Program-made: the position numbers and the translations under genes
Part shown: positions 1-10,705 of the stretch, one piece after another
How the letters are laid out: each line of letters begins with the position of its first letter
Numbering within the stretch: position 1 is the stretch's first letter
Assembly (NCBI GenBank): GCA_030844895.1
Contig: CM061226.1
Location: 47,376,238-47,440,237, forward strand
Direction: 5' to 3'
Length of the DNA stretch: 64,000 bases
Source of the DNA: Ambrosia x helenae
Lineage: Eukaryota > Streptophyta > Magnoliopsida > Asterales > Asteraceae
The notes under the pieces: generated by a model
Database searches by the model: none
What the model saw: the letters and a program-made list of their open reading frames with translations, nothing else
What the model was told of the DNA's origin: nothing

Positions 1-1696
1 ACATCATCTCGGACCATAGTGAATCGAGTTTTGTTCAGATTCGTACGACATTCTACCGGGACCTCGGCTCACCGTATATAGTCGGGATCATCCAAGTGTT
101 CGATTACCACACAATCGCCGGCTTTGAAGTTATGTATGAATCCGAGAACTCGCTCCAGGTTTGTCACTTACCCTTCGAGCTCGTCTTAATACGGAGGGTT
201 CGGTCTAAACAACTATCATGAGCCGTGTGTGTTGAGCGTCACGGTGAGAATGGGTAGGTGTTTTGGTCCGAAATAACCATCATTTAGGGGTCGAGTTAGC
301 AAACGAGCGGTACTCAAGACCCGACTTGGGATTCTGTCATGCACTCGCTTGCTTTCATTAACCGCCTCGTGGGTATGTGGCGTGCTAGGAGGTTGAAAAA
401 AACTAATCAAAATAGACGGTTTTTGATCGAATTAATAGGTGTGTACCCAATATTCACAACTTTGTACAAAAAAAAATTGTTATGTAGTGTATGTGTAGAG
501 ACTAAACACAATTACAAAACATTGAATTGTTATGAGGAAAAGAAGTAATAGGCGCATGATTGGTTGAATTCTTGCACTCAATGTGCGTTGCATTTTCTTA
601 ATAATAATACAAATGTTAATAGTAATAATCATGTGGTGAACCCATGCACTTAGGGTTTGGCCTATGCGGGACCCTCATTAGATTATAAAAGGGTGATCAT
701 GCAAGTCTTTCTTTTAATAAAAACCTCGCATTAGCATGCCACTACTATGAGGATATTGATAGTAGGCTATGCGCATAAAAATTTAAAGTGTGAGTAATGC
801 TATGTATATGTACCAGATTATTGACGGCACGCGGCTCAGCTAGAGTTCTTTGCTAAATCGTGTCACGACCCGGATAATAAGGTGAATTCATGCGCCCACT
901 CTTTTAGTTATTATTTTTCTAAATATTTTTGGGCTAGTATGCATGTCTTGAAATTATATGTGAAACCTTGCTTGTTAGATCGGGATTTGCCTTGATTTAT
1001 ACTTGATTAGGTTTAATGCTTTATTATATATTTATTTATATATATATATATATATACTGTGTATGACGGTTATTTAATATTATAAATCGAGCTATGATTG
1101 TTATTTAATATCTGCTCTTATTTATAGTTACGGTTTGAGTCAAAGTAGGCGATATGCGCTTATATAGACTGGATGTAGTTTTGTGACAAATAGGCGACAT
1201 GCGCTTATTGTAGATTTAAAATAAAGTCTTATGTTGAGTAGGCGGATTGCGTTTATTCTATACTTTACATTTTGCTTAGGGAACATATAGGCGAACTGCG
1301 CTTAATATTACTCTAAGGTTAAGTATTTTGTTAATTTTTATTTGACAATGTACTTATAATTTAAGAACTTCATAAAACTTGAATTCACTCAACTGGTCTG
1401 ACTTTGCGTGCATATTAGCTTGATTTCAGGTAATTGAAGAATAAAGAGGGATGCCTTGGCTTGCTGTAGGACTACTCCGAGGCGGTTGACATTTCAAAAT
1501 AAAGAGTCTACTCTACTTATTTGAAAACAATTTTCTAAACTTTTGTTTTGTTCTACAAATATGCTTTGTCCCGTCATGGGAAATTTCATGTTTGGATGAC
1601 TTAACTATTTACTTTTCCGCTGCGTGTATTCTGATAGTAAATAAGACCTTTTGAGTATTAAATTCATGGTTTTAATCTTTGTGTGCCAACTGTTTG
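1..1696 (+). repeat. 5' LTR of element A (3' part, runs in from the left)
   Basis: Direct copy of 7499-9192. The copies agree through the shared bases CCAACTGTTTGA and then diverge. The 3' copy goes on to GGGTCTTACA, while this copy passes into a different sequence, so its last roughly 24 bases appear to be lost or replaced. A TA microsatellite sits at about 1030-1056. Differences from the 3' copy are mostly single substitutions and one-base indels in homopolymers. Confidence 0.9.
1146..1304 (+). repeat. Four regularly spaced TAGGCGANNTGCGCTTA motifs (5' LTR of A)
   Basis: Four imperfect copies of TAGGCGANNTGCGCTTA start at 1146, 1191, 1239 and 1288, spaced 45, 48 and 49 bases apart, with AT-rich unrelated sequence between them. 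The same array with identical spacing is in the 3' LTR. Function is unknown; regular spacing is what arrays of protein-binding sites look like. Confidence 0.75.
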
Positions 1697-2015
1697 AGGG
1701 ATTCGAGCAGTCTGTGCTTGAACTCGAATATGGTATGGGACCGAACTGATACAAGAAATGTCAACTGCTGAGTAGCTGCACGCCAAGAGGTAACCTTTAA
1801 AATTAATAGTTAAATATAATATGTATTTTCGTTTATGAAAAGTTCAAATGTGGGCATAACTCTTAATGTGACCATAGCTTGTTGTGTTTAGCGTGACTAA
1901 AGTAAAGTAAACAGCTAATCGCACTTGATCAACGTTATTAGAAGTTTACCCTTACTTTATACATACTAAATATACTTGTGACTGATCATGTGATGGTTTT
2001 GTCTTGAAGGATAGT
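1697..2015 (+). other. Leader of element A with a degenerate primer-binding site
   Basis: Untranslated leader between the 5' LTR and gag. At 1731 TGGTATGGGACCGA resembles the initiator-Met tRNA primer site TGGTATCAGAGCCA at 10 of 14 positions, so this may be a decayed primer-binding site. No other feature is seen. Confidence 0.4.
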
Positions 2016-3334
2016 ATGGCAAAAACACGGTCATCTAGGGGCGGTCGTGGTGGAGGTCGTGGTAATCGTGGTGGTGGTCGTGGGGGTGGTCGCGGGGGTG
2101 GCCGTATTCTAGACTCCACTTCGAAACGAGAACCTACTCCTGAGTCAAACACTAGTAACCATGACGTGCTGGGGCCGGATGTCAGAGAAGCAATTGCGGA
2201 TGAAGTGTATCAGGTTCTTCATAGTAGCATGTCTGAGATCATTGCTGAGGCAGTTAAGGCTGTAACTGGAGCTGACAGGGATGCCAGACGGGGATCCGGA
2301 AGGGGACACCGGGAACCCGAACCTATTTATTCCAGTGATGAGGATCGGGCTCGAGTTAGTCGGGTTGCCACCGGAGGTTGCACTTATGTCGATTTCAAAA
2401 AGTGTGACCCACCTTCTTTTGATGGCAATAAGGATATTTCTGCAGCCCACCAGTGGATTCGTGAAATGGAGGCTGTGTTGCGGATAAGTAAGTGTCGGGA
2501 TGAGGACAAGGTGACTTTTGCAGCACATTCTTTTGTATCTGAGGCTCTATGTTGGTGGGATAACTTGACGCAAGCCATGGGAGATAGAGCAGTTAAGAGA
2601 ATGAAGTGGGATGAGTTGAAAACTTTGGTTATTGAGCATTTCTGTCCGACTCATGAGTTGGATAAGTTGGAGAAGAAGTTTGTTAATCTTGAAGCTGGGA
2701 ATCTGTCCCACAAAGAGTACACGTCTAAGTTTAATGAGTTGGCTCGCTTGTTCCCAGATATGGTTACACCGGAAGCAAGAAGGATCAAGAGGTACGTTCA
2801 GGGATTGCCATTGGACATACGTCGGGTGTTGTGACTACTAGCATGGATACATTTCGAGAGGTGGTGGCTATGAGTGGTACTTTGTATGAGCAGCGGGATG
2901 TTGAGCGTGTCGTGGATCATAAGAAGAATTGGAACTCTAACCGCGGCTCCGATGGAAAGTGAAGTGGGGCGGATACTTCGGGACCCGTTCTCAAGAAAGT
3001 GAAGACTGAAGTCACTGACATTGTGGGTAGTAGCGGGGATAGTAAACAATGTGGTAAGTGTGGAAAGACGCATTCGGGGGAGTGCAAACAGGGCACAGGT
3101 ATTTGTTTCCGCTGTAAGAAGTCGGGTCACCCTCACTATCAGTGCCCAACTTTGGTGTGCTATAAATGTAAGGGCACGGGGCATTTCTCTAACAAATGCA
3201 AGGCGGCCCACGCTAGTAGCTCTGGTGCTGGGGATGCTGGGAAAACTACCGGGACAGAGGTACCAAGGACCAAAGCCCGGGATTTCAGTCTCTCTCAAAA
3301 GGATGCTAAGGCGACTGCGGACGTTGTGACAGGT
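2016..3334 (+). pseudogene. gag: gag of element A (frameshift and stop)
   Basis: Encodes the retrotransposon capsid/nucleocapsid protein that packages element RNA. I place the start at ATG 2016 (MAKTRSSRGG); the longer reading from 2004 begins with TTG. The N terminus is an RGG/GRGGG-rich stretch. The central capsid part carries motifs such as ALCWWDNL and the usual gag phrase KRYVQGLPLDIRRV. The reading frame shifts at about 2827, and one in-frame TGA follows near 2960. The C-terminal part has zinc knuckles with intact Cys/His (CFRCKKSGHPHYQC and CYKCKGTGHFSNKC) preceded by a CGKCGKTHSGEC motif. Gag ends in DVVTG, the normal entry to protease, but a 77-base insertion follows. Confidence 0.88.
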
Positions 3335-3411
3335 ATCTTGTGTGTTCATTCCACCCACTCGATTGTTTTTGTATCTATTCCTTTACCTTTGTATGTGATA
3401 TTGTGTCACGT
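3335..3411 (+). other. 77-base insertion at the gag/protease junction of A
   Basis: In related elements VVTG is followed directly by TFLVN. Here the two are separated by 77 bases, which also changes the reading frame. The insertion is T-rich and flanked by near-identical 12-mers at 3324-3335 and 3401-3412 (10 of 12 match). It begins with GT but has no convincing AG at its right end, so I do not call it an intron. Confidence 0.6.
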
Positions 3412-4020
3412 ACATTTTTGGTTAATGGCCTTCGGGCCTCTGTTTTGTTTGATTCGGGTGCTAGTATGAGCTTTGTGTCTACCGCATTTTGTAGTAGATT
3501 AGGCGCGATCCCCAAAGATATTAGACATCTATTTGAGGTTGAGGTAGCAGTAGGAAATTCATTCTTTGTTACTAAAGCCGTAGAGGATTGTCGGATCGAG
3601 TTATCGGGTCATAGTTTTCCTATCCGCTTGTATTTGATGTCATTGGGTTGCTTTGATGTTATTATTGGGATGGACTGGCTAGCTACCGTGGATGCTCACA
3701 TTGTGTGCGGGCAAAAACTCGTGCGACTTACAGCTCCTGACGGGGTCGTATTACTGTTCATGGGGATGGTAGTTGCTCATTACCTCGAATTGTTTCTATG
3801 CTTAAGGCGGGGAAAATGTTGCAGCGCGGGTGTAAGGCATTTTTGGTGCAAGTCGTGGATATGGGGACTGATGTCCCTAAGCTGGGGGATGTTCCCGTGG
3901 TGCGGGTTACCCAGATGTATTTCCTGATGATTTGACGGAATTGCCACCGGATCGTGAGGTTGAATTCCAAATAGACCTATTGCCAGGAGCTAAGCCTGTT
4001 GCCAGGGCACCTTACCGACT
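3412..4020 (+). pseudogene. Protease of element A (frameshifted)
   Basis: Aspartic protease that would cut the Gag-Pol polyprotein. The active-site motif LFDSGASMSFVS is intact about 12 residues into the domain, and the C-terminal landmark DVIIGMDWL is present. Downstream the frame breaks at about 3750 and again near 3885-3900. After those breaks the normal linker to RT can still be read (FPDDLTELPPDREVEF, then AKPVARAPYRLAPAEMKEL). The frame differs from that of gag because of the 77-base insertion. Inactive as a continuous product, but the domain identity is clear. Confidence 0.85.
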
Positions 4021-5235
4021 CGCACCTGCAGAAATGAAAGAACTCTCTTCTCAATTGGAGGACTTGCTCGAGAAAAGGGTTTATTAGGCCGAGTATCTCA
4101 CCTTGGGGTGCACCGGTTTTGTTCGTTAAAAAGAAGGATGGCAGTATGCGGATGTGTATCGATTACAGGGAACTAAACAAATTGACTGTGAAGAATAGGT
4201 ATCCTTTACCAAGGATTGATGACTTGTTCGATCAGCTCCAAGGAGCTAGTTGGTTCTCGAAGATCGATCTTAGATCTGGCTATCATCAGCTGAAAATACG
4301 AGAGCAGGATGTATCGAAGACTGCTTTTCGTACACGTTATGGGCATTACGAGTTTTTGGTGATGTCCTTTGGCTTGACTAACGCGCCCGCTGCATCCATG
4401 GATTTGATGAACCGGGTGTGTAGGCCGATGCTTGACCGATCGGTTATCGTTTTTATTGATGACATTTTCATATATTCCAAAAGTGAAGAAGACCATGCTC
4501 GACATCTTGAAGAGGTTCTTCAAACTTTAAGGAATGAGATACTTTACGCTAAATTCTCAAAGTGTGCTTTCTGGTTGCGTGAGGTTTAATTTTTGGGTCA
4601 TGTCATTAATTCCGAGGGTATTATGGTAGATCCCGCGAAGGTGGAGGCAGTAACGAACTGGTTGACACCAAAATCACCATCTGAGATTCGTAGCTTCTTG
4701 GGTTTGGCAGGTTATTATCGGAGATTTATCCAGGATTTCTCTAAGATAGCTTCCTCATTGACTAAACTGACTAAGGAGGCGAAATTTGTTTGGGACTCGG
4801 ACCAGGAGAACACGTTTCTTGAACTGAAGAAAAGGTTGACACATGCACCGATCCTAGCCTTGCCGGATGGTACTGAGGACTTAGTGGTGTACTCGGATGC
4901 ATCACTTAAGGGTCTCGGGTGTGTTCTCATGCAGCGTGGTAAGGCAATAGCGTATGCTTCGCGACAGCTTAAACCTCATGAGGTTAATTACCCGAATCAT
5001 GATTTGGAGTTGGCGGCCGTTGTTTTCGCGCTTAAACTATGGAGACATTACTTATATGGGGTTCCTTGCACCATCTACACTGACCATAAGAGTTTCAAGT
5101 ACTTCTTTGAGCAGAAAGACCTTAATATGAGGCAACGCAAGTGGTTAGAGTTGATCAAAGATTATGATGTGGAGATTATTTATCACCCAGGAAAGGCTAA
5201 CGTGGTGGCAGACGCATTGAGCCGAAAGGAGAGGC
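4021..5235 (+). pseudogene. pol: Reverse transcriptase and RNase H of element A
   Basis: Copies element RNA into cDNA and degrades the RNA strand. A one-base frameshift sits in the run of A and G at about 4070-4078. After it, RT is open from 4119, with MCIDYRELN, the palm motif YHQL and the catalytic FIDDIFIYS. A stop (TAA) splits RT near 4587 at a position that is normally Gln in REVQFLGH. RNase H follows with the acidic residues in place: YSDAS, DLELAAVVFALK, TDHKS and VADALSRK. Length and order are normal for a chromovirus pol. Apart from the frameshift and stop, the domains look well conserved, in keeping with the young LTRs. Confidence 0.92.
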
Positions 5236-6793
5236 CTAAACCTATTCGGGTGAAGTCGTGTCAGCTTATCTTGAAGCCGGATATAGTGAAACAGATCTCT
5301 AGTTTTCAGAATGAAGCCTTACAGGTGGAGTGGATCATGACAGAGCGTATGTGGGGGCAACAGGGACTCTTGGAGAGTAATGAAGAAGGGGTTATGTTCA
5401 TGAAAGAGCGGATGTGGATACCTCGATATGGTGGGTTTAGGGATAAAATCATGGATGAGGCACATAAAACCCGCTATTCTATTCATCCAGGGGCGACCAA
5501 AATGTATCAAGACCTCAAGCAAAACTATTGGTGGCCAACAATGAAGTACGAGGTAGCGACGTGTGTGAGTAGGTGTTTGACTTGTTTACAGGTTAAGGCG
5601 GAACACCAGAAACCATTTGGAAAGATCCAACCGTTAGAAGTACCAGAGTGGAAGTGGGAGCATCTTACTATGGATTTCATCACTAAACTACCCCGAACGC
5701 CTAAAGGGTTTGACACTATTTGGGTGGTGGTGGATAGGTTGACAAAGAGTGCCCACTTCTTGCCGATACGAGAGACCATAAACTCCGAACGGTTAGCTGA
5801 TTTGTTTATTCGAGAGATCGTCTCGAGGCACGGTGTACCCGTGTCAATTGTCTCCGATAGGGACACTCGTTTTACATCGAAATTTTGGAAGAAGTTCCAT
5901 GAGGAAATGGGTACTAAATTACACATCAGCACCGCGTATCACCCGCAGACAGATGGTCAGTCCGAAAGGACCATCCAAACTCTCGAAGATATGTTGCGGG
6001 CATGTATTATCGACTTTGGTGGTAGTTGGGACTATCACCTACCCTTGGCTGAGTTTTCTTATAATAATAGCTATCACGCAACTATTGGGATGCCATCGTA
6101 TGAAATGTTATATGGGCGCAGATGCAGGACTCCGGTTTGTTGGGGTTCCATTGGGCAGAAGCAATTGGGTAGTTTGGAAGTGGTCGAGGCAACCACCGAA
6201 AACTTGGTAAAATTAAAGCTTTCATGAAGGCAGCTCAGGATCGACAGAAGTCGTATGCCGACAAGAGGAGGAGGCCTATTGAATTTAACGTGGGTGATCG
6301 TGTCTTGTTGAAGGTCTCCCCTTGGAAGGGAATCATACGCTTTCGCAAGCGTGGGAAGCTCAGTCCAAGGTTCATCGGACCTTTCCACATTCTTACACGT
6401 GTAGGGGAGGTGGCTTATCGGTTGGATCTACCCGGGGAACTCAAGGGAATCCACCCAACCTTTCACGTGTCACATTTAAGGAAGTGTCTGGCGGATGAGG
6501 AAGCTCATATACCGCTTGATGACATTGAACTGGACGAGAAGTTGAACTACATAGAGGAGCCTATTGCCATTCTTGATCGTAAGGAAAAGAACTTGCGCAA
6601 CAAAGTGGTTAAACAAGTGAAGGTACAGTGGAGACACAGAAAGGGGTCGGGAGCTACTTGGGAGTCCGAATCAGAAATGATGAGACTCTATCCACACTTG
6701 TTTCCCTTGCAGCAGGATTCGGGGACGAATCCTAATGCAACAGGGGAGACTTGTAACGCCCGTAGTTTCCCGCACTTGTGTCTCGCCTTGTAG
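5236..6793 (+). pseudogene. pol: Integrase with GPY/F module and chromodomain of element A
   Basis: Inserts cDNA into the genome. The N-terminal zinc-binding part has the His pair (HKTRYSIHPG) and Cys pair (CVSRCLTC). The catalytic core has all three acidic residues: MDFITKLP, VSDRDTRF and GQSERTIQTLE. A frameshift near 6205-6225 separates the core from the C-terminal part, which continues as AAQDRQKSYADKRRRP, the GPY/F-like region KLSPRFIGPFHIL and HPTFHVSHLRKCL. It ends with a chromodomain-like segment (VQWRHRKGSGATWE, then PHLF) that in chromoviruses directs integration to marked chromatin. The ORF then runs across the polypurine tract into the LTR. Confidence 0.9.
6738..6751 (+). other. 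Polypurine tract of element A
   Basis: GCAACAGGGGAGACT lies directly before the LTR start TGTAACGCCC. This is the expected place and composition for the plus-strand primer. Confidence 0.75.
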
Positions 6794-9216
6794 AGTATGT
6801 ACACTTGTATTTTCTTTTTACCTTCTTTTTCCATTTTGGCCTTATTAAGAGGGGGGCTCTTTGCCATTTTCCTAAACTCTTTTGAGTAGCTTTAGGACCA
6901 AGTAACATGGAAATCCAAATGAGGGGACCTAATTGTAAAATGTTACAAGATGAAAAACCCTAATGCCCTCTTCCCTTGTCTCATTCACGACTCCTTTTTG
7001 TCTGTATATAATCATCATCATCGTTCAACTATCATCACCATCATAAGAGGTAATATTTCTTTTCAACTCCCATATGTTTCTTGACAAACAACATCACCTA
7101 TGTTTATATTTTCTTTTCTTGTCTACGGATTCCCAGGAAGGAAAACAAGAAACATATCTTAAACAAAATACTTGTTCGATCTCTTTCCTTTGTCTATGAG
7201 CAAGGTAAGGATACCAAACTCTACACATTATCCTTGATTCATTCTTGCTTTTCGACAACAACAAAACAATTATATTCTCCTTTCTTATAACATTCCATCT
7301 CTATACATGAAACATACTGATGGGTTATATATATAATATTGTTTGTGTTCTTTCTTCTTCGCCTACATCAAGAGAAGAACGCTTAGTATTTGAGAGGACT
7401 ATATTTCAGTCGATTTCAAAGAGAATCAAGAACACTTGCCGATCATATCCCAGGTTCGTACAACATTACTTCTTTTCCTTCCTTGCCAATTTGATCTTAC
7501 ATCATCTCGGACCATAGTGAATCGAGTTTTGTTCAGATTCGTACGACATTCTACCGGGACCTCGGCTCACCGTATATAGTCGGGATCATCCAAGTGTTCG
7601 ATTACCACACAATCGCCGGCTTTGAAGTTGTGTATGAATCCGAGAACTCGCTCCAGGTTTGTCTCTTACCCTTCGAGCTCGTCTTAATACAGAGGGTTCG
7701 GTCTAAACAACTATCATGAGCCGTGTGTGTTGAGCGTCACGGTGAGAATGGGTAGGTTGTTTGGTCCGAAATAACCATCATTTAGGGGTTGAGTTAGCAA
7801 ACGAGCGGTACTCAAGACCCGACTTGGGATTCTGTCATGCGCTCGCTTGCTTTCATTAACCGCCTCGTGGGTATGTGGCATGCTAGGAGGTTGAAAAAAA
7901 CTAATCAAAATAGACGGTTTTTGATCGAATTAATAGGTGTGTACCCAATATTCACAACTTTGTACAAAAAAATTGTTATGTACGTGTATGTGTAGAGACT
8001 AAACACAATTACAAAACATTGAATTGTTATGAGGAAAAGAAGTAATAGGCGCATGATTGGTTGAATTCTTGCATTCAATGTGCGTTGCATTTTCTTAATA
8101 ATAGTACAAATGTTAATAGTAATAATCATGTGGTGAACCCATGCACTTAGGGGTTTGGCCTATGCGAGAACCCTCATTAGATTATAAAAGGGTGATCATG
8201 CAAGTCTTTCTTTTAATAAAAACCTCGCATTAGCATGCCACTACTATGAGGATATCGATAGTAGGCTATGCGCATAAAATTTAAAGTGTGAGTAATGCTA
8301 TGTATAATGTACCAGATTATTGATGGCACGCGTCTCAGCTAGAGTTCTTTGCTAAATCGTGTCACGACCCGGATAATAAGGTGAATTCATGCGCCCACTC
8401 TTTTAGTTATTATTTTTCTAAATATTTTTGGGCTAGTATGCATGTCTTGAAATTATATGTGAAACCTTGCTTGTTAGATCGGGATTTACCTTGATTTATA
8501 CTTGATTAGGTTTAATGCTTTATTATATATTTATATATATATATATATATACTGTGTATGACGGTTATTTAATATTATAAATCGAGCTATGATTGTTATT
8601 TAATATCTGCTCTTATTTATAGTTACGGTTTGAGTCAAAGTAGGCGATATGCGCTTATATAGACTGGATGTAGTTTTGTGACAAATAGGCGACATGCGCT
8701 TAGTGTAGATTTAAAATAAAGTCTTATGTTGAGTAGGCGGATTGCGTTTATTCTAGACTTTACATTTTGCTTAGGGAACATATAGGCGAACTGCGCTTAA
8801 TATTACTCTAAGGTTAAGTATTTTGTTAATTTTTATTTGACAATGAACTTATAATTTAAGAACTTCATAAAACTTGAATTCACTCAGCTCGTCTGACTTT
8901 GCGTGCATATTAGCTTGATTTCAGGTAATTGAAGAATAAAGAGGGATGCCTTGGCTTGCTGCAGGACTACTCCGAGGCGGTTGACATTTTGAAATAAAGA
9001 GTCTACTCTACTTATTTGAAAACAATTTTCTAAACTTTTGTTTTGTTCTACAAATATGCTTTGTCCCGTCATGGGAAATTTCATGTTTGGATGACTTAAC
9101 TATTTACTTTTCCGCTGCGTGTTTTCTGATAATAAATAAGACCTTTTGAGTATTAAATTCATGGTTTTAATCTTTGTGTGCCAACTGTTTGACCCGTCGG
9201 TTTTGAGGGTCTTACA
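6752..9216 (+). repeat. 3' LTR of element A
   Basis: Starts TGTAACGCCC after the polypurine tract and ends GGGTCTTACA, giving 8 of 10 bases of imperfect terminal inversion, about 2465 bases long. The right end is the less certain one, because the 5' copy stops matching at the equivalent of 9192; solo LTR H in this window ends with the same GGGTCTTACA, which supports 9216. A TATA-like TGTATATAAT at 7003-7012 is the likely U3 promoter. Confidence 0.82.
8641..8799 (+). repeat. Four regularly spaced TAGGCGANNTGCGCTTA motifs (3' LTR of A)
   Basis: Copies start at 8641, 8686, 8734 and 8783, with the same 45, 48 and 49 base spacing as in the 5' LTR. Confidence 0.75.
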
Positions 9217-10176
9217 GTCGTCACATCATCCCCCTGTTGAAAGGAATCTCGCCACGAGATTCACTCTTCGACAGTAATGAGTATCGACCTAACCCAAGTA
9301 ACGTTTCCCCGAAATGCAAATGAAACGAGGATCATGAACGAAAGGTGATAACAACCGCCGGGGAATCACCCCCCAAGGTATGAGCACCGGTACCGTCCAA
9401 GTAGCATCTCCAACGGGCCCACATCAACTAATGAACGTAAAACGATGACCAGGTCAAAAACCGAAACACTCAATGGATACGAAACGCTTAACGGTACGAG
9501 TAAGAATGAAACCAAAGTATAATGAAGGATAGAAAAGAAAACTTTCCGGTAACAGTATCAGGATCCTCCTGGTTCTCCCTCGCACCGATGACGTAAGCGT
9601 AAGCACAAGTAGCCCGACCGACGCCCTCTTTGTTTCCACCACCACCTGCAGTCCCTGTTCAAGCTTGATTCAACTTTGGGCAATCTCGCTTGAAGTGCCC
9701 CGACTCCCCACAGTTGTAGCAACCCGGATTCCCCCGAGGAGCGGGAGTAGCACCTGTCCCTTGAGCCGACTTAGCTGGAAAACTGGCTCTACAATCTTTT
9801 ACCAAATGCCCCGTCTTATCACAACGCTCACAACGAAACCTGTCACAACTTCTAAAATGATGAAACCCACAGTGACCACACTTAGGCTTCTTCCCGATAT
9901 ACCCACCTTGCTTCTGATCCGAAGCTGACCCTGAAGCTTTAGCCTTCTTCGTCTGTGACTGTCGCTGAACAACGGCTCAACTCTTCTCCACACTCTCCCA
10001 CTTCCTCTTACCACCCTCAGAAACCTTCGCAGCAGTGCCCCGAGGAGGCAACACACCTTCAGTCACCTTCATGTTGGTCATCTTGAAAGCTGGCCGAGTA
10101 GCTTCAGCAATCGTAGTAGGCTCCCTAGCAGCCACCAATCCCACAATCTCTGGCACCAAGCTAGCAATGTACTGCT
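9217..10176 (-). mobile_element. Element B: remnant of a Ty3/gypsy element, mostly deleted
   Basis: On the minus strand a gag end and protease start are followed within about 350 bases by the typical 3' terminus of such elements. That terminus is a region reading GAATCTCGTGGCGAGATTC, then a polypurine tract (CAGGGGGATGATG), then TGTGACGACTGTAAG as an LTR start. Nearly all of pol is therefore missing. The right side is cut by the LTR of element D at 10177, inside gag. The left side abuts element A, which appears to have inserted a few bases inside B's LTR. Confidence 0.75.
9541..10176 (-). pseudogene. gag: gag C-terminus and protease start of element B
   Basis: Read on the minus strand from 10176 downwards. 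The capsid end is recognisable (LVPEIVGLVAAREPTTIAEA), then a basic linker with an in-frame stop near 9976. Three zinc motifs follow in order: CGHCGFHHFRSC, CERCDKTGHLVKDC and CYNCGESGHFKRDC. The product continues to NQEDPDTVTG, the gag/protease boundary, after which the protease reading is lost in a T-rich stretch and nothing of RT remains. The multi-finger layout is typical of plant Tekay/Reina-type gag. The upstream part is separated from it by the insertion of element D. Confidence 0.82.
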
Positions 10177-10692
10177 TGTATGCGTGTAGGATCGTCTAAA
10201 CAACAAAGATAATGATCAAACAAGTTCAATTCAGGTGCGGAATCCCTGAATTAATCACAAAATGATAATAAAACTAGCAAAACACAGATATCATCATTAA
10301 CATAATCATTTCATTCATTTAGATAATCAATTACACATCAAAACGTTGTTAATAATGATTAAACTTGGTTATAGACTCAATAGTAACCCTAGGGAGAAAC
10401 ACACACAGGGAGGGAAAACAAATGACCAAAAGTTAACATTCAAAAATTCAGATTGCCTTATATAGACCTGCACATTCGCCCAAATGACTTGGTCGAATGT
10501 GCAGGTTCGACCATTAACTTTGGGCGAATCTGGACACATACATAAACATAACTACATTCGACCTCCCAGTGTACCTTCGACCATCCTTTCTACCTTCGAC
10601 CATCTTGAATCCCACCTTCGACCATTCGAGCAGAAACAAAACATATTGTAATTTGCAATCCAATAGCATTAGTCGCAATATGTGCATCTACA
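10177..10692 (-). repeat. 3' LTR of element D (516 bp)
   Basis: On the minus strand it starts TGTAGATGCACA just after the polypurine tract and ends GCATACA. The same LTR family occurs at 30631-31130 and 48549-49070, which fixes both ends. The upstream half carries many copies of GGTCGAA/TTCGACC and of CATTCG, often arranged as inverted pairs. Confidence 0.9.
10455..10466 (-). promoter_or_regulatory. TATA box of the D-family LTR
   Basis: TCTATATAAGGC on the minus strand, directly after GTCGAATGTGCAGG. The same arrangement is in solo LTR I (48775-48785), so the site is conserved between copies and marks the U3 promoter. Confidence 0.7.
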
Positions 10693-10705
10693 AACTCCCC
10701 CTCGA
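10693..10705 (-). other. Polypurine tract of element D
   Basis: Minus strand GTCGAGGGGGAGTT directly before the LTR start; it follows the stop codon of the third ORF. Element E has the equivalent ATGGGGGAGTT. Confidence 0.8.

Larger units (their letters stand above)
1..9216 (+). mobile_element. Element A: Tekay-like Ty3/gypsy chromovirus, defective
   Basis: An LTR retrotransposon on the plus strand in the order LTR, gag, protease, reverse transcriptase, RNase H, integrase, chromodomain, polypurine tract, LTR. Integrase lies after RNase H, which is the Ty3/gypsy order, and the C-terminal chromodomain marks the chromovirus branch; the sequence style fits Tekay. The window starts inside the 5' LTR: base 1 matches base 7499 and the match runs to about 1692/9192. 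By eye about 25 substitutions separate the two LTRs over about 1.69 kb, so the insertion is young. Frameshifts in gag, PR, RT and IN plus a few stops mean it encodes no complete polyprotein. Confidence 0.93.

Noticed and set aside
3335..3411. Intron at the gag/protease junction of A
   Set aside because: Starts with GT but has no AG at the right end; flanking near-repeats fit a filler duplication better.
9181..9216. Placing A's LTR end at 9192
   Set aside because: The 5' LTR stops matching there, but the continuation to GGGTCTTACA gives a proper terminal inversion and the same end as solo LTR H, so 9216 is preferred, with doubt.
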